From NCBI RefSeq assembly GCF_016446475.1, contig NZ_JAEHFP010000029.1, positions 1 to 39,369 on the forward strand: a stretch of DNA of 39,369 nucleotides. Direction: 5' to 3'. The notes under the pieces were generated by a model, which saw nothing but the letters and a program-made list of their open reading frames with translations, searched no databases and was not told where the DNA came from. The DNA comes from Paracoccus binzhouensis (GTDB lineage: Bacteria; Pseudomonadota; Alphaproteobacteria; Rhodobacterales; Rhodobacteraceae). Position numbers and translations under genes: made by a program. Below are positions 9,549-18,500 of the stretch, one piece after another (the first letter of the stretch is position 1; every line of letters begins with the position of its first letter).

Positions 9549-10535
9549 TCAGCCGGGAAAGCCGCGGGCGCGGCGCATCTCGCCGGTCTGGAGGCCGCGC
9601 CAGTTTCGGATCGGCCCGGTCAGGTATTTCTGCACCACCGGGTCGCTTTCCTCCAGCAGCCCCAGATGCACCATCAGCGCCGCGATCGCCGCCTCGGCGC
9701 CGCGGGTGCCGCCATCGGCGATCTTCAGCGCGATGCCCAGGCCCCGCTCGGGAACGATGCCGACGAAGACCGCCTCGGCGCCGGTCTTGACCGCGGCGCG
9801 GCCCTTCATGGCGCGCATCAGCTCGGTGCAGGCCCGGCCCTCGCCGGCGACCAGCTCGGGATGGGCGATCATCGCCTCGACCAGCCGGCGCTGCGCGGCG
9901 CCGCGCCGGCCCGGCCCGGGCTGCGCGAAGGCGGCCATGGCATGGGCCAGCCCCTCGACCGTGCAGGCGAAATTCGGCGCCGAGCAGCCGTCGATGCCCC
10001 AGCCGGCGGCGGTCTCGCCCGTCACCTCCTCGAAGGCGCGGCGCACGGCGCGCTGCACCGGGTGGTCGATCTCGACATATTCCGGCCCGGCGTTCATGTG
10101 CCGCTTGAGTGTCAGGAAGCCGGCATGCTTGCCCGAGCAGTTGTTGTGGATCTGGCAGGGCCGGCTGTCCGAGCAGAGCAGCCGCCGGTGCTCCTCGGGA
10201 TCGCGCGGCATGTGGGCGCCACAGCGCAGGTCCTCCTCCTCGAGGCCCAGGGCGGTGAGCCAGCGCTCGACCCGCCCGGTATGGATGCGGCCGCCGTTAT
10301 GGCTGGCGCAGGCCAAGGCCAGATGCTCGTCGGTCAGCCCGGCCGCGTCGGCGGCGCCGCTTTCGACCAGCGGCAGGGCCTGGATCATCTTGCAGGACGA
10401 ACGCGGGAAGATCACCGTGCCGGGATTGCCCCAGGCTTCGACCACGCCGTCCGCGTCGCAGATCACCACGTGACCCAGATGCGTGCTCTCGCGCAGACCG
10501 CCCCGCCACAATTCGATGAGTCTAGCCGCAGTCAT
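9549..10535 (-). CDS. Asparaginase, Rhizobium etli (thermolabile) type
   Basis: A 328-residue protein of the asparaginase II family typified by the inducible, zinc-containing enzyme of Rhizobium etli, unrelated to E. coli AnsA/AnsB. It hydrolyses L-asparagine to aspartate and ammonia. Characteristic residues are visible: the SxxK pair in RSSCKMI (S46, K49), CASHNGG, the NNCSGKHAG segment holding the zinc-binding Cys and Lys, and GIDGCSAPNF holding a further conserved Cys. The start MTAARLIEL is chosen because GAGGA precedes it; the in-frame extension upstream is basic and unlike the family. It is divergent from the IalB-like gene and converges with the TSUP gene. Confidence 0.9.
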   Translation of the reverse strand: MTAARLIELWRGGLRESTHLGHVVICDADGVVEAWGNPGTVIFPRSSCKMIQALPLVESGAADAAGLTDEHLALACASHNGGRIHTGRVERWLTALGLEEEDLRCGAHMPRDPEEHRRLLCSDSRPCQIHNNCSGKHAGFLTLKRHMNAGPEYVEIDHPVQRAVRRAFEEVTGETAAGWGIDGCSAPNFACTVEGLAHAMAAFAQPGPGRRGAAQRRLVEAMIAHPELVAGEGRACTELMRAMKGRAAVKTGAEAVFVGIVPERGLGIALKIADGGTRGAEAAIAALMVHLGLLEESDPVVQKYLTGPIRNWRGLQTGEMRRARGFPG

Positions 10536-10686
10536 GGGTCGCTTTTCCTCTGACAATCGCGCGATTTTCCGCAAACGGGGTTTTTCTACCCGGCATTTTC
10601 GCATTATCTTGCAGCCAGATGGTTGAAAACACCACCGTCATCGGCAACAAACCGGAACGAACCGGACCATGGCAGGAGGCCAGAGC

Positions 10687-11214
10687 ATGTTGAAATCCGC
10701 GCCGCGCGCCGCAGCGGCAGCCGCTGCAATCGTGATCGCCGCTTCTTCGCCGGTCCTGGCCCAGGACTCGACGAACGTCATCGGGACCGAGGGCGACTGG
10801 ACCGTCTTCTCGGCGAACAGCCCCAAGGAATGCTGGGCCGTCTCGGCACCGAAATCCACCCAGAACCTGGATTCCAACGGCAATCCCAAGGAAGTGACGC
10901 GCGGCGACATCCGGCTTTACGTGGCCTATCGTCCCGGCCAGGACGGCGAGGTCTCGTTCTCGGGCGGCTATCCCTTCGCGCCGGATTCGGCGGTCGAGGT
11001 GAATATCGGCGGCAATGTCTTCAAGCTGTTCACCGAAGGCGAAAGTGCCTGGACCGGCTCTCCGTCGGAAGACAGCAAGCTGGTCTCGGCGCTGCGCGCG
11101 GGCTCCTCGGCGGTGATCACCGGGCGCTCGGCCCGGGGCACGGTGACCAAGGACACGTTCAGCCTGTCCGGCATCACCGCCGCGACCAACAAGGCGCAGG
11201 CGGCCTGCAAATAA
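10687..11214 (+). CDS. Invasion-associated locus B (IalB) family protein
   Basis: A 175-residue secreted protein with a Sec signal peptide (Ala-rich core, likely cut after A25 in PVLA-QDS) and a compact domain matching the IalB family: GDWTVFS, KECWAVSAP, a hydrophilic beta region and a final Cys in AACK that can pair with the first. Family members are periplasmic or envelope proteins; IalB of Bartonella promotes erythrocyte invasion, but free-living alphaproteobacteria carry many homologues of unknown role, so pathogenicity should not be inferred. AGGAGG is eight bases before the chosen ATG; an ATG six codons earlier lacks a site. A strong terminator follows, making this a single-gene unit. 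Confidence 0.85.
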   Translation: MLKSAPRAAAAAAAIVIAASSPVLAQDSTNVIGTEGDWTVFSANSPKECWAVSAPKSTQNLDSNGNPKEVTRGDIRLYVAYRPGQDGEVSFSGGYPFAPDSAVEVNIGGNVFKLFTEGESAWTGSPSEDSKLVSALRAGSSAVITGRSARGTVTKDTFSLSGITAATNKAQAACK

Positions 11215-11239
11215 GCCGCATCCCACGGGTCCGGCAAAG

Positions 11240-11266
11240 ACAGGGGCTTCGGCCCCTGTTTTCTTT
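11240..11266 (+). terminator. Intrinsic terminator after the IalB-like gene
   Basis: Perfect 8-bp stem ACAGGGGC/GCCCCTGT closed by a TTCG tetraloop, followed by TTTCTTTT. It lies 25 bases after the stop codon. Confidence 0.92.
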
Positions 11267-11281
11267 TGGGCCGCTTTGCCC

Positions 11282-11287
11282 TATATA
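11282..11287 (+). promoter_or_regulatory. Possible -10 box for rlmN
   Basis: TATATA within CCCTATATAGG lies about 38 bases before the rlmN start and just after the preceding terminator, the expected place for a promoter. The -35 region is poor (T-rich, about 17 bases upstream). Confidence 0.35.
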
Positions 11288-11324
11288 GGCCCATTGCCCC
11301 CCTTGCCGCCCGGACAAGCCAGCC

Positions 11325-12539
11325 ATGAACGCCCCGTCGCCCGTCACGCCCCCCGTCACGCCTGCCGCCCCGATCACCCAGGACCTGCTGACCATCCCGC
11401 GCAAGCTACCCGAGACGGCGCGGCGCAACCTGGTCGGCCTGACGCGCGAGCAGCTGCGCGAGGCGCTGATCGAGGCCGGCACCCCGGAAAAGCAGGCCAA
11501 GATGCGCGTCGGCCAGGTCTGGCAATGGCTCTATCACTGGGGGGTGCGCGATTTCGCGCAGATGACCAACCTGGCCAAGGACTACCGCGCCCTGCTGGCC
11601 GAGAAGTTCGAGATCGCCCTGCCCGAGATCGTCACCCGCCAGATCAGCGCCGACGGCACCCGCAAATACCTGCTGCGCATCGCCGGCGGGCATGAGGTCG
11701 AGACGGTCTATATCCCCGAGGAAAACCGCGGCACGCTGTGCATCAGCTCGCAGGTGGGCTGCACCCTGACCTGTTCCTTCTGCCATACCGGCACGCAGAA
11801 GCTGGTGCGCAACCTGACGGCGGGCGAGATCGTCGGCCAGGTCATGGTCGCCCGCGACGACCTGGGAGAATGGCCGAAGCCCGGCGCGCCCAAGGACGAG
11901 ACGCGGCTGGTTTCCAACGTCGTGCTGATGGGCATGGGCGAGCCGCTCTACAATTTCGACAATGTCCGCGACGCGATGAAGGTGGTGATGGATGGCGAGG
12001 GCATCAGCCTGTCGCGCCGCCGCATCACGCTGTCGACCAGCGGCATCGTGCCCGAGATCGCCAAGACCGCCGAGGAGATCGGCTGCCTGCTGGCAGTCAG
12101 CTTCCACGCCACCACCGACGCGGTGCGCGACAAGCTGGTGCCGGTGAACCGCAAGTGGAACATCGAGACGCTGCTGAACGCGCTGCGCGACTATCCGCGC
12201 CTGTCGAACAGCGAACGCATCACCTTCGAATACGTGATGCTGGACGGGGTGAACGACAGCGACGAGGACGCCCGCCGGCTGGTCAAGCTGATCCGCGGCA
12301 TCCCGGCCAAGATCAACCTGATCCCGTTCAACGAATGGCCGGGCGTCGCCTATCGCCGCTCGAGCTGGGAACGGATCGAGGCCTTCGCCGACATCGTGCA
12401 CAAGGCCGGCTATGCCTCGCCGATCCGCACCCCGCGGGGCGAGGACATCATGGCCGCCTGCGGCCAGCTGAAATCCGCGACCGAGCGCGGCCGCAAGTCC
12501 CGCGCCGAAATCGCGGCCGAGGCGGGCAGCGCCGCCTGA
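11325..12539 (+). CDS. rlmN: Dual-specificity RNA methyltransferase RlmN
   Basis: A 404-residue radical-SAM enzyme that methylates C2 of adenine 2503 in 23S rRNA and adenine 37 in some tRNAs. The radical-SAM cluster motif CxxxCxxC is present as C146, C150 and C153 ([11 protein letters not shown]). The methyl-carrying cysteine is in IMAACGQLK (C379), and [21 protein letters not shown] and LIPFNEWPG are family marks. A Pro/Ala-rich leader of about 30 residues precedes the conserved part. No strong ribosome site is seen, but ATG at 11325 is the natural start downstream of the TATATA box. A clear terminator follows. Confidence 0.96.
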   Translation: MNAPSPVTPPVTPAAPITQDLLTIPRKLPETARRNLVGLTREQLREALIEAGTPEKQAKMRVGQVWQWLYHWGVRDFAQMTNLAKDYRALLAEKFEIALPEIVTRQISADGTRKYLLRIAGGHEVETVYIPEENRGTLCISSQVGCTLTCSFCHTGTQKLVRNLTAGEIVGQVMVARDDLGEWPKPGAPKDETRLVSNVVLMGMGEPLYNFDNVRDAMKVVMDGEGISLSRRRITLSTSGIVPEIAKTAEEIGCLLAVSFHATTDAVRDKLVPVNRKWNIETLLNALRDYPRLSNSERITFEYVMLDGVNDSDEDARRLVKLIRGIPAKINLIPFNEWPGVAYRRSSWERIEAFADIVHKAGYASPIRTPRGEDIMAACGQLKSATERGRKSRAEIAAEAGSAA

Positions 12540-12548
12540 ACCATCCCC

Positions 12549-12585
12549 GGGGCGCCTCGTCGCGGCGCCCCGTCTTTTCCGTTTT
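12549..12585 (+). terminator. Intrinsic terminator after rlmN
   Basis: Perfect 8-bp stem GGGGCGCC/GGCGCCCC with a 7-base loop, followed by GTCTTTTCCGTTTTCC, starting ten bases after the stop. Confidence 0.88.
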
Positions 12586-12618
12586 CCGGATACCCGCCTG
12601 TCCGGCGGCGCGCCGGCG

Positions 12619-13581
12619 TCAGGCCGGGACCGCGGCCAGTTCCAGCACGCGGTCTTCCTCGCGGCCGAAACCCTTGATCTCGATCCGGTCGGCCTCGACC
12701 GAAACGATGGCAAAGCAGGACTGGTCGGGCGTATCCACCATGCCGCGGAAATTCACGAAATGCTGCTTGCCGATGGCGGCGTAATTGCCGGCATGGTTGT
12801 GGCCGTTGAACCAGGCCAGGCAATGCGGATGCGCCTTGACCAGCTCGACGATGCGCTCGCTGTCCCAAAGATTGTGCTCGTTTGCCGGATAGACCGGGTA
12901 ATGGCACAGCAGGATGGCGCGCTCGCCCGCCCCGGCCGCCGCCTTCAGCCGCTCGTCCAGCCAGGCAAACTGCTCGTCCGACAGCGAGCCGTTCCAGCTT
13001 TGCGCGTTCTCGGCGCCGGTTTCCTTCAGCTTCGCCAGCCGCTCCTCGGCCAGGGCGCGGCGCGGGTCGTCCTTGGGCGGCGCGAAGGTCGAAACGTCGT
13101 TGCCGTCCACCACGATGAAGCGGATGCCCTTGACCGCGAAATCGTAATGGGGCGCCGGCATGCCCACGGTGCGGACCACCGAGGGGATCCATTCCGGCGG
13201 ATAGTCATAGTCGTGATTGCCCAGCAGGAAATGCTTGCGGTGCTTGAGCCGGTCATAGACCGGCAGGATATGGCTGTAGCTTTCCCAGTGCCGGTCGATG
13301 ATGTCGCCCAGCGTCACCACGAATTCCAGGTCGTCGTGCTGGTTCAGCTCGGCGATGGCCGCGTCCAGCTTCCACAGCGAATTGCCATAGAAGCGGGTGG
13401 CGGTGGCGTTCGGGACGACCGGGGCGAATTGCGGGTCGCTGATCACCCCGAAGCGGAAGGGCGTGAAGCCGGCCGGGGCGGTTGCGCCGTCCTGCGCCAG
13501 CGCCGCCGTGCCGGCGGCGGCGGTCGAGACGAGGGCGGCGGCGGCCGGTGCCGCTGCCAGCAGATCGCGACGGGTCAACAT
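12619..13581 (-). CDS. Exported metallophosphoesterase, ADPRibase-Mn-like
   Basis: A 320-residue calcineurin-like phosphoesterase with a probable Tat signal (TRRDLLAA, then an Ala-rich hydrophobic core ending near residue 29). Metal-binding motifs occur in order: VISDPQF, LGDIIDRH, LLGNHDYD, LLCHYPVY and FNGHNHAGN. The overall pattern, including RFYGNSLWKLDAAI after the first motif, resembles the Mn-dependent ADP-ribose/CDP-alcohol pyrophosphatase group, so a nucleotide-diphosphate-linked substrate in the periplasm is likely but not proven. AGGAGG lies eight bases before ATG; in-frame sequence upstream lacks homology. It stands alone, divergent from gpmI, and converges with rlmN. Confidence 0.87.
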   Translation of the reverse strand: MLTRRDLLAAAPAAAALVSTAAAGTAALAQDGATAPAGFTPFRFGVISDPQFAPVVPNATATRFYGNSLWKLDAAIAELNQHDDLEFVVTLGDIIDRHWESYSHILPVYDRLKHRKHFLLGNHDYDYPPEWIPSVVRTVGMPAPHYDFAVKGIRFIVVDGNDVSTFAPPKDDPRRALAEERLAKLKETGAENAQSWNGSLSDEQFAWLDERLKAAAGAGERAILLCHYPVYPANEHNLWDSERIVELVKAHPHCLAWFNGHNHAGNYAAIGKQHFVNFRGMVDTPDQSCFAIVSVEADRIEIKGFGREEDRVLELAAVPA

Positions 13582-13757
13582 GGTTGGTCCTCCTGAGTCA
13601 GACGATTTCAATGCGCCCGGCTTAGCGGGCTTCCTTGACGGCAGGGTGACATCGGCCGCCCGCCGCCCGGCTTCACGATTCCGGCACAATCGCGGGCGAA
13701 CTTGCCCCCCGAGCCTTGCCGCCTTAGAAGCGTCACGACCCGCGAGAGAGGTGCCGC

Positions 13758-15290
13758 ATGACCCAGCCGACACATCCGAAACCCGTCGTCCTGTGCATCC
13801 TGGACGGCTGGGGCATCTCGGACCGCCCGGAACAGAGCGCCCCGGACCAGGCGCGCACGCCGAATTTCGACAGGCTGATGCGCGACTGCCCGCATGGGAC
13901 GCTGGTGACCTTCGGACCTGATGTCGGCCTGCCCAAGGGCCAGATGGGCAATTCCGAGGTCGGCCATACCAATATCGGCGCCGGCCGCGTCGTCGCCATG
14001 GACCTGGGCCAGATCGACCTGGCGATCGAGGATGGCAGCTTCTACGAGAATGCCGCCCTGGGCGAGTTCGTCCGCAAGCTCAAGGCCAGCGGCGGCACCG
14101 CGCATCTGATGGGCGTGGTCTCGGATGGCGGCGTGCACGGCCATATCCAGCATGTGATCGCCGCGGCGCGGGCGGTCGCCGACAAGGGCGTGCCGGTGGT
14201 GGTCCATGCCATCACCGACGGCCGCGACGTGCCGCCGAAATCCGCCCTGGCCTTCGTGACCGAGCTGCGCGGCGCGCTGCCGCCCTCGGTGCGGATCGGC
14301 ACGGTGATCGGCCGCTACTACGCCATGGACCGCGACAACCGATGGGAGCGGGTGGCCCGCGCCTATGCCGCCATGGTGCGCGGCGAGGGGCTGGGCGCGC
14401 CGGACGCCATCGAGGCGGTGGCGGCGGCCTATGCCCGGGACGAGACCGACGAGTTCATCCAGCCCACGGTGATCGAGGGCTACCGGGGCGCCGGCGACGG
14501 CGACGGCTTCTTCTGCCTGAATTTCCGCGCCGACCGCGCGCGCGAGATCCTGGCCGCCATCGGCCAGCCGGACTTTTCGGCCTTCGACACCGGCCGGCGG
14601 CCGCAATGGGCGGCGCTGCTGGGCATGGTGGACTATTCGGCCAGCCATGACGAATACATGGACGCCGCCTATCCCAAGCGGCAGGTGGTGAACACCCTGG
14701 GCGCCTGGGTCGCCGCCAGGGGCCTGCGCCAGTTCCGCCTGGCCGAGACCGAGAAATACCCGCATGTCACCTTCTTCCTGAACGGCGGCAAGGAGACGCC
14801 CGAGAAGGGCGAGGACCGCTTCATGCCGCAAAGCCCCAAGGTCGCGACCTATGACCTGGCGCCCGAGATGGCGGCGCCCGAGGTCAGCGCAAAACTGGTC
14901 GAGGCGATCGAGGCGGGCTACGACCTGATCGTGGTGAACTATGCCAACCCCGACATGGTCGGCCATACCGGCAGCCTGCCCGCCGCGATCCGCGCCTGCG
15001 AGGCGGTGGACAAGGGTCTGGGCATGATGCTGGCGGCGCTGGAAAGGGCCGGCGGCGCGGCGGTGATCATCGCCGATCACGGCAATTGCGAGACCACCAT
15101 CGACCCCGAGACCGGCGGCCCGCATACCGCCCACACCACCAACCCGGTGCCGGTGATCGTCTTCGGCGGCCCGGCGGGGGCCAGGGTCGGCAGCGGCCGG
15201 CTGGCCGACGTGGCGCCGACGGTGCTGGACCTGATGGGCCTGGACCTGCCGCCCGAGATGACTGGGCATTCGCTGATCGAGCGCGCATGA
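13758..15290 (+). CDS. gpmI: 2,3-bisphosphoglycerate-independent phosphoglycerate mutase
   Basis: A 510-residue cofactor-independent mutase interconverting 3- and 2-phosphoglycerate in glycolysis, with two manganese ions. It opens with VVLCILDGWG (metal Asp), has the phospho-accepting Ser66 in MGNSEVGHTNIGAGR, HAITDGRDVPP, GRYYAMDRD, NFRADRAREI, NYANPDMVGHTG and IADHGNCE. The length is normal. GAGAGG precedes the start. Its last bases overlap the EnvC-like start (ATGA), and the chain gpmI, EnvC-like, ctpA, rppH overlaps at every junction, so it is one operon linking central metabolism genes to cell-wall and RNA-turnover genes. Confidence 0.97.
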   Translation: MTQPTHPKPVVLCILDGWGISDRPEQSAPDQARTPNFDRLMRDCPHGTLVTFGPDVGLPKGQMGNSEVGHTNIGAGRVVAMDLGQIDLAIEDGSFYENAALGEFVRKLKASGGTAHLMGVVSDGGVHGHIQHVIAAARAVADKGVPVVVHAITDGRDVPPKSALAFVTELRGALPPSVRIGTVIGRYYAMDRDNRWERVARAYAAMVRGEGLGAPDAIEAVAAAYARDETDEFIQPTVIEGYRGAGDGDGFFCLNFRADRAREILAAIGQPDFSAFDTGRRPQWAALLGMVDYSASHDEYMDAAYPKRQVVNTLGAWVAARGLRQFRLAETEKYPHVTFFLNGGKETPEKGEDRFMPQSPKVATYDLAPEMAAPEVSAKLVEAIEAGYDLIVVNYANPDMVGHTGSLPAAIRACEAVDKGLGMMLAALERAGGAAVIIADHGNCETTIDPETGGPHTAHTTNPVPVIVFGGPAGARVGSGRLADVAPTVLDLMGLDLPPEMTGHSLIERA

Positions 15291-16522
15291 GACCGAGGCT
15301 GCTTCCGGCGGTGATCGTGGCCTTCGGCCTCGGTTCCATGGCCCCGGCCCAGCCGGCGACGCCCGCGCAGGGCGATTCGCAACTGGGCCAGGCGGCCGCA
15401 GAGGCGGCCGCGGCCGCCGACATGCTGCGCGCCGCCGTGGGCCAGCTGGACGAGGCGCTGACCGAGGACGACCAGGTCGCCTCGCTGACCCGGATGATCC
15501 GCGCCTATGAGCAGGGCCTGTCGGCGTTGCGCGACGGGCTGCGCCGCGCCGGCGTGCGCGAGCAGGAGATCCGCGCCGAATTCGACGCCCGACGCGAGCG
15601 GCTGGGCCGGGTGCTGGGGGTGATGACCTCGATGCAGAAATCGCCCGAGACCATGCTGCTGCTGCATCCCTCGGGCCCCGAATCCTCGGCCCGCGCCGGG
15701 ATGATCCTGGCCTCGGTGGCGCCGGGGCTGGAGGCCGAGGCGCGCGAGATGCAGCAGAAGCTCGAGGAGATCCGCACCGTGCGGACCATCCAGCTGAACG
15801 CCGCGAACACGCTGGCCCAGGGGCTTGGCCAGGTGCAGGAGGCGCGGCGGCTTCTGGCCTCGGCCGTCACCGACCGCTCCAGCCTGCCGGTGCGCTTCGG
15901 CAAGGATCCCAAGGAACTGACCGCGCTGGTGCAATCGGCCGACACGCTGGACGCCTTCGCCTCGGGCATCGTCGGCATGGAGCAGGACGTGGGCGCGCCC
16001 ATGGCCGATTTCGAGGGCGCGCAGGGCAGCCTGGCGCTGCCGGTCCTGGGCAAGGTGCTGCGCCGCTATGACGAACCGGACGCCGCAGGCGTGCGCCGCC
16101 CGGGGCTGGTCATCGCCACCGCGCCGGCGGCGCTGGTCACCACGCCCTGGCCGGCGACGATCCGCTATCGCGGCCCGCTGCTCGATTACGGCAATGTGAT
16201 GATCGTTGAGCCCGCGCGCGGCTATCTGATGATATTTGCCGGTCTGGCACAGGTCTTCGGCGAGACGGGCGACGTGCTGGCGGCGGGCGAGCCGGTTGGC
16301 CTGATGGGCGGGCAGGAACCGCCCGCGCAGGAATTCGGGGCCGAGTTCGTCGCCAATGCCGCGATCGGAGGCGGTGCTGGACAGACCGAGACACTGTATG
16401 TTGAACTTCGCAAGGGCAAGGAAACACTGGACCCGGCGGAGTGGTTCGTGATGAATCCCATCGTCGACGAGGCCGCAGACGAAACAGGCCGCAACGCAAC
16501 CGGGCAGGACGGAACGGAATGA
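15287..16522 (+). CDS. EnvC-like murein hydrolase activator (degenerate LytM)
   Basis: A 411-residue envelope protein with an N-terminal signal segment (RLLPAVIVAFGLGSMAPAQP), a long helical coiled-coil region (about residues 35-240, with QLGQAAAEAAAAADMLRAAV and ARREMQQ-type heptads) and a C-terminal LytM/M23 fold (about 255-385: PVLGKVLRRY, LLDYGNVMIVEPARGYLMIF, VLAAGEPVGLMG). The zinc-ligand histidines of active M23 peptidases are absent: the HxH segment reads YLMIFAGL. This fits EnvC, which activates amidases at the septum rather than cutting murein itself. It overlaps gpmI and ctpA by four bases each, the order usual in alphaproteobacteria. Confidence 0.87.
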   Translation: MRPRLLPAVIVAFGLGSMAPAQPATPAQGDSQLGQAAAEAAAAADMLRAAVGQLDEALTEDDQVASLTRMIRAYEQGLSALRDGLRRAGVREQEIRAEFDARRERLGRVLGVMTSMQKSPETMLLLHPSGPESSARAGMILASVAPGLEAEAREMQQKLEEIRTVRTIQLNAANTLAQGLGQVQEARRLLASAVTDRSSLPVRFGKDPKELTALVQSADTLDAFASGIVGMEQDVGAPMADFEGAQGSLALPVLGKVLRRYDEPDAAGVRRPGLVIATAPAALVTTPWPATIRYRGPLLDYGNVMIVEPARGYLMIFAGLAQVFGETGDVLAAGEPVGLMGGQEPPAQEFGAEFVANAAIGGGAGQTETLYVELRKGKETLDPAEWFVMNPIVDEAADETGRNATGQDGTE

Positions 16523-17937
16523 AACACTATCTTCTGGCAGGGGCGATCGGCACGCTGGCTGGCGCGGTCGTCGCCACGCAATTCGCCGGCCCCCTGGTCG
16601 CACAGGAAACGGGCAGGAACGCCTCGGTCTATGAACAGCTCGACCTGTTCGGCAATGTCTTCGACAAGATCCGCTCGGATTATGTCGAGCAGGTGGACGA
16701 CAAGAAGCTGATCGAGGCGGCGATCAACGGCATGCTGACCTCGCTCGACCCGCACAGCTCGTTCCTGTCGGCCAAGGATTACGAGGACATGCAGACCCAG
16801 ACCCGCGGCAGCTTCGGCGGCCTCGGCATCGAGGTCGGGCAGGAGGACGGGCTGGTCAAGGTCATCTCGCCCATCGACGACACCCCCGCCGCCGAGGCGG
16901 GCGTGAAGGCCGGCGACTTCATCACCCATGTGAACGGCGAATCACTGATGGGGCTGAACCTCGACGAGGCCGTCGAGAAGATGCGCGGTCCGGTCGGGTC
17001 CGAGATCAAGATCACCATCCTGCGCGAGGGCGAGAAGGAGCCCTTCGACCTGACCATCACCCGCGACGTCATCAAGCTGACGGTGGTCAAGACCCGGATC
17101 GAGGGCCATGCCGTGGTCCTGCGCGTCACCACCTTCAACGACGAGACCATGGACACGCTGAGGACCGAGATGGCCAAGGCCATCAAGGATGCCGGCGGCA
17201 TCGACAAGGTCACGGGCTTCGTTCTGGACCTGCGCAACAACCCGGGCGGGCTGCTGAACCAGGCCATCGATGTCTCGGACGCCTTCCTCGACAAGGGCGA
17301 GATCGTCTCGACCCGCGGCCGCACGCCCGGGGAAAGCGAGCGCTGGAACGCCAAGCCGGGCGACCTGGCCGAGGGCAAGCCGATGGTGGCGCTGATCAAC
17401 GGCGGCTCGGCCTCGGCCTCGGAGATCGTCACCGGCGCGCTGCAGGACCATCGCCGCGCCATCGTCGTCGGCACCAAGAGCTTCGGCAAGGGCTCGGTGC
17501 AGACGGTGATGCCGGTGACCGCGGAAAGCGCCATCCGGCTGACCACGGCGCGCTATTACACGCCCTCGGGCCGCTCGATCCAGTCGCTGGGCATCCAGCC
17601 CGACATCATCGTCGAGCAGCCGACGCCCAAGCCCGAGGAGGAGGCCGAGAACGGCGACAAGCCGCGGACCGAGTCGAAATTCCTCAGCTCGGAGGCCGAT
17701 CTGCGCGGGGCGCTGAACAATGATTCCATCAGCGACGAGGAGCGCAAGCAGATCGAGGAGGAGGCCAAGGAGGTCGAGGCCACCGCCAAGCTGCGCGAGG
17801 AGGATTACCAGCTCGCCTATGCGGTGGACATCCTCAAGGGCCTGTCGGCGATGGATTACAACGCCAAGACCGTGCCCGAAGCGGCCAAGCCCGCCAATAC
17901 CGGCGAGGACGCGGCCCAGGGCGCGCAGACGCAATGA
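16519..17937 (+). CDS. ctpA: C-terminal processing protease (S41 family)
   Basis: A 472-residue S41 serine protease exported to the periplasm, where such enzymes trim the C-termini of envelope proteins and control murein hydrolases. It has an N-terminal signal/anchor ([17 protein letters not shown]), a PDZ domain (about residues 95-180, with GGLGIEV and [11 protein letters not shown]), and the catalytic region with S299 in GGSASASEI and K324 in FGKGSVQ, the 25-residue spacing typical of the Ser-Lys dyad. The C-terminus is highly acidic ([18 protein letters not shown]). The start overlaps the EnvC-like stop, and the stop overlaps rppH. Pairing with an EnvC-like protein suggests joint control of septal murein cleavage. 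Confidence 0.95.
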   Translation: MKHYLLAGAIGTLAGAVVATQFAGPLVAQETGRNASVYEQLDLFGNVFDKIRSDYVEQVDDKKLIEAAINGMLTSLDPHSSFLSAKDYEDMQTQTRGSFGGLGIEVGQEDGLVKVISPIDDTPAAEAGVKAGDFITHVNGESLMGLNLDEAVEKMRGPVGSEIKITILREGEKEPFDLTITRDVIKLTVVKTRIEGHAVVLRVTTFNDETMDTLRTEMAKAIKDAGGIDKVTGFVLDLRNNPGGLLNQAIDVSDAFLDKGEIVSTRGRTPGESERWNAKPGDLAEGKPMVALINGGSASASEIVTGALQDHRRAIVVGTKSFGKGSVQTVMPVTAESAIRLTTARYYTPSGRSIQSLGIQPDIIVEQPTPKPEEEAENGDKPRTESKFLSSEADLRGALNNDSISDEERKQIEEEAKEVEATAKLREEDYQLAYAVDILKGLSAMDYNAKTVPEAAKPANTGEDAAQGAQTQ

Positions 17938-18422
17938 CCGAGCTGCTGGGGCCTTCGGGCCTGCCCTATCGACCCTGCGCCGGGGTGGTGCTGATCAACC
18001 CGGCCGGCCTGGTCTTTGCCGGGCAGCGCATCGACAACCCGACCCCGGCCTGGCAGATGCCGCAGGGTGGCATCGACCCGGGCGAGTCCCCGCGCGACGC
18101 GGCGCTGCGCGAGCTGGTCGAGGAGACCGGCGTCACCACCGACCTGGTCGATGTGGTGGCGGAAACGTCCGATTGGGTGACCTATGACCTGCCGCCCGAG
18201 TTGCTGGGCAAGGTCTGGAAGGGCCGATATGGCGGCCAGAAGCAGAAATGGTTCGCCATGCGCTTCCTTGGTCCGGACGAGGCGGTGCGGATCGCCACCG
18301 CCCATCCCGAATTCGACCGCTGGCAATGGATGCGGGCGGCGGATGTGATCGAGTCGATCGTGCCCTTCAAGCGCGATGTCTACGCCCGGGTGTTGGGCGA
18401 GTTCCGCGAGATCCTGGCCTGA
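17934..18422 (+). CDS. rppH: RNA pyrophosphohydrolase RppH
   Basis: A 162-residue Nudix hydrolase that removes pyrophosphate from 5'-triphosphate mRNAs to start their decay. The Nudix box lies at about residues 45-67 ([17 protein letters not shown] then VEETG). [21 protein letters not shown], the [17 protein letters not shown] loop and FDRWQWM are specific to RppH and the related Ap4A hydrolases. It is the last gene of the gpmI operon and starts within the ctpA stop. The 3' end is followed by a dispersed repeat and a bidirectional terminator shared with the convergent transglycosylase gene. Confidence 0.95.
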   Translation: MTELLGPSGLPYRPCAGVVLINPAGLVFAGQRIDNPTPAWQMPQGGIDPGESPRDAALRELVEETGVTTDLVDVVAETSDWVTYDLPPELLGKVWKGRYGGQKQKWFAMRFLGPDEAVRIATAHPEFDRWQWMRAADVIESIVPFKRDVYARVLGEFREILA

Positions 18423-18445
18423 CCGCGCCTGTTGCGCGGCCGGGT

Positions 18446-18475
18446 GGGTATTTGCAGAGCAAAGAAGTCGAAGGG
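18446..18475 (-). repeat. Dispersed intergenic element, copy 2 (inverted)
   Basis: Read on the minus strand this has TTCTTTGCTCTGCAAATACC, the same core as at 8699 and 29305 but in opposite orientation. It lies between rppH and the following terminator and overlaps the first bases of the terminator stem. Confidence 0.6.
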
Positions 18476-18500
18476 CGGCCGGGGTGGGCCGCCCTTTTTC
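18471..18500. terminator. Bidirectional terminator between rppH and mltB-like gene
   Basis: Stem AAGGGCGGCC/GGCCGCCCTT with a 6-base loop, followed by TTTC rightward and flanked by TTC-rich sequence leftward. It lies between convergent stops, ending directly at the mltB-like stop codon. Confidence 0.85.

Noticed and set aside
13608..15269. Long minus-strand open frame opposite gpmI
   Set aside because: Shadow of gpmI; biased composition and no homology pattern.
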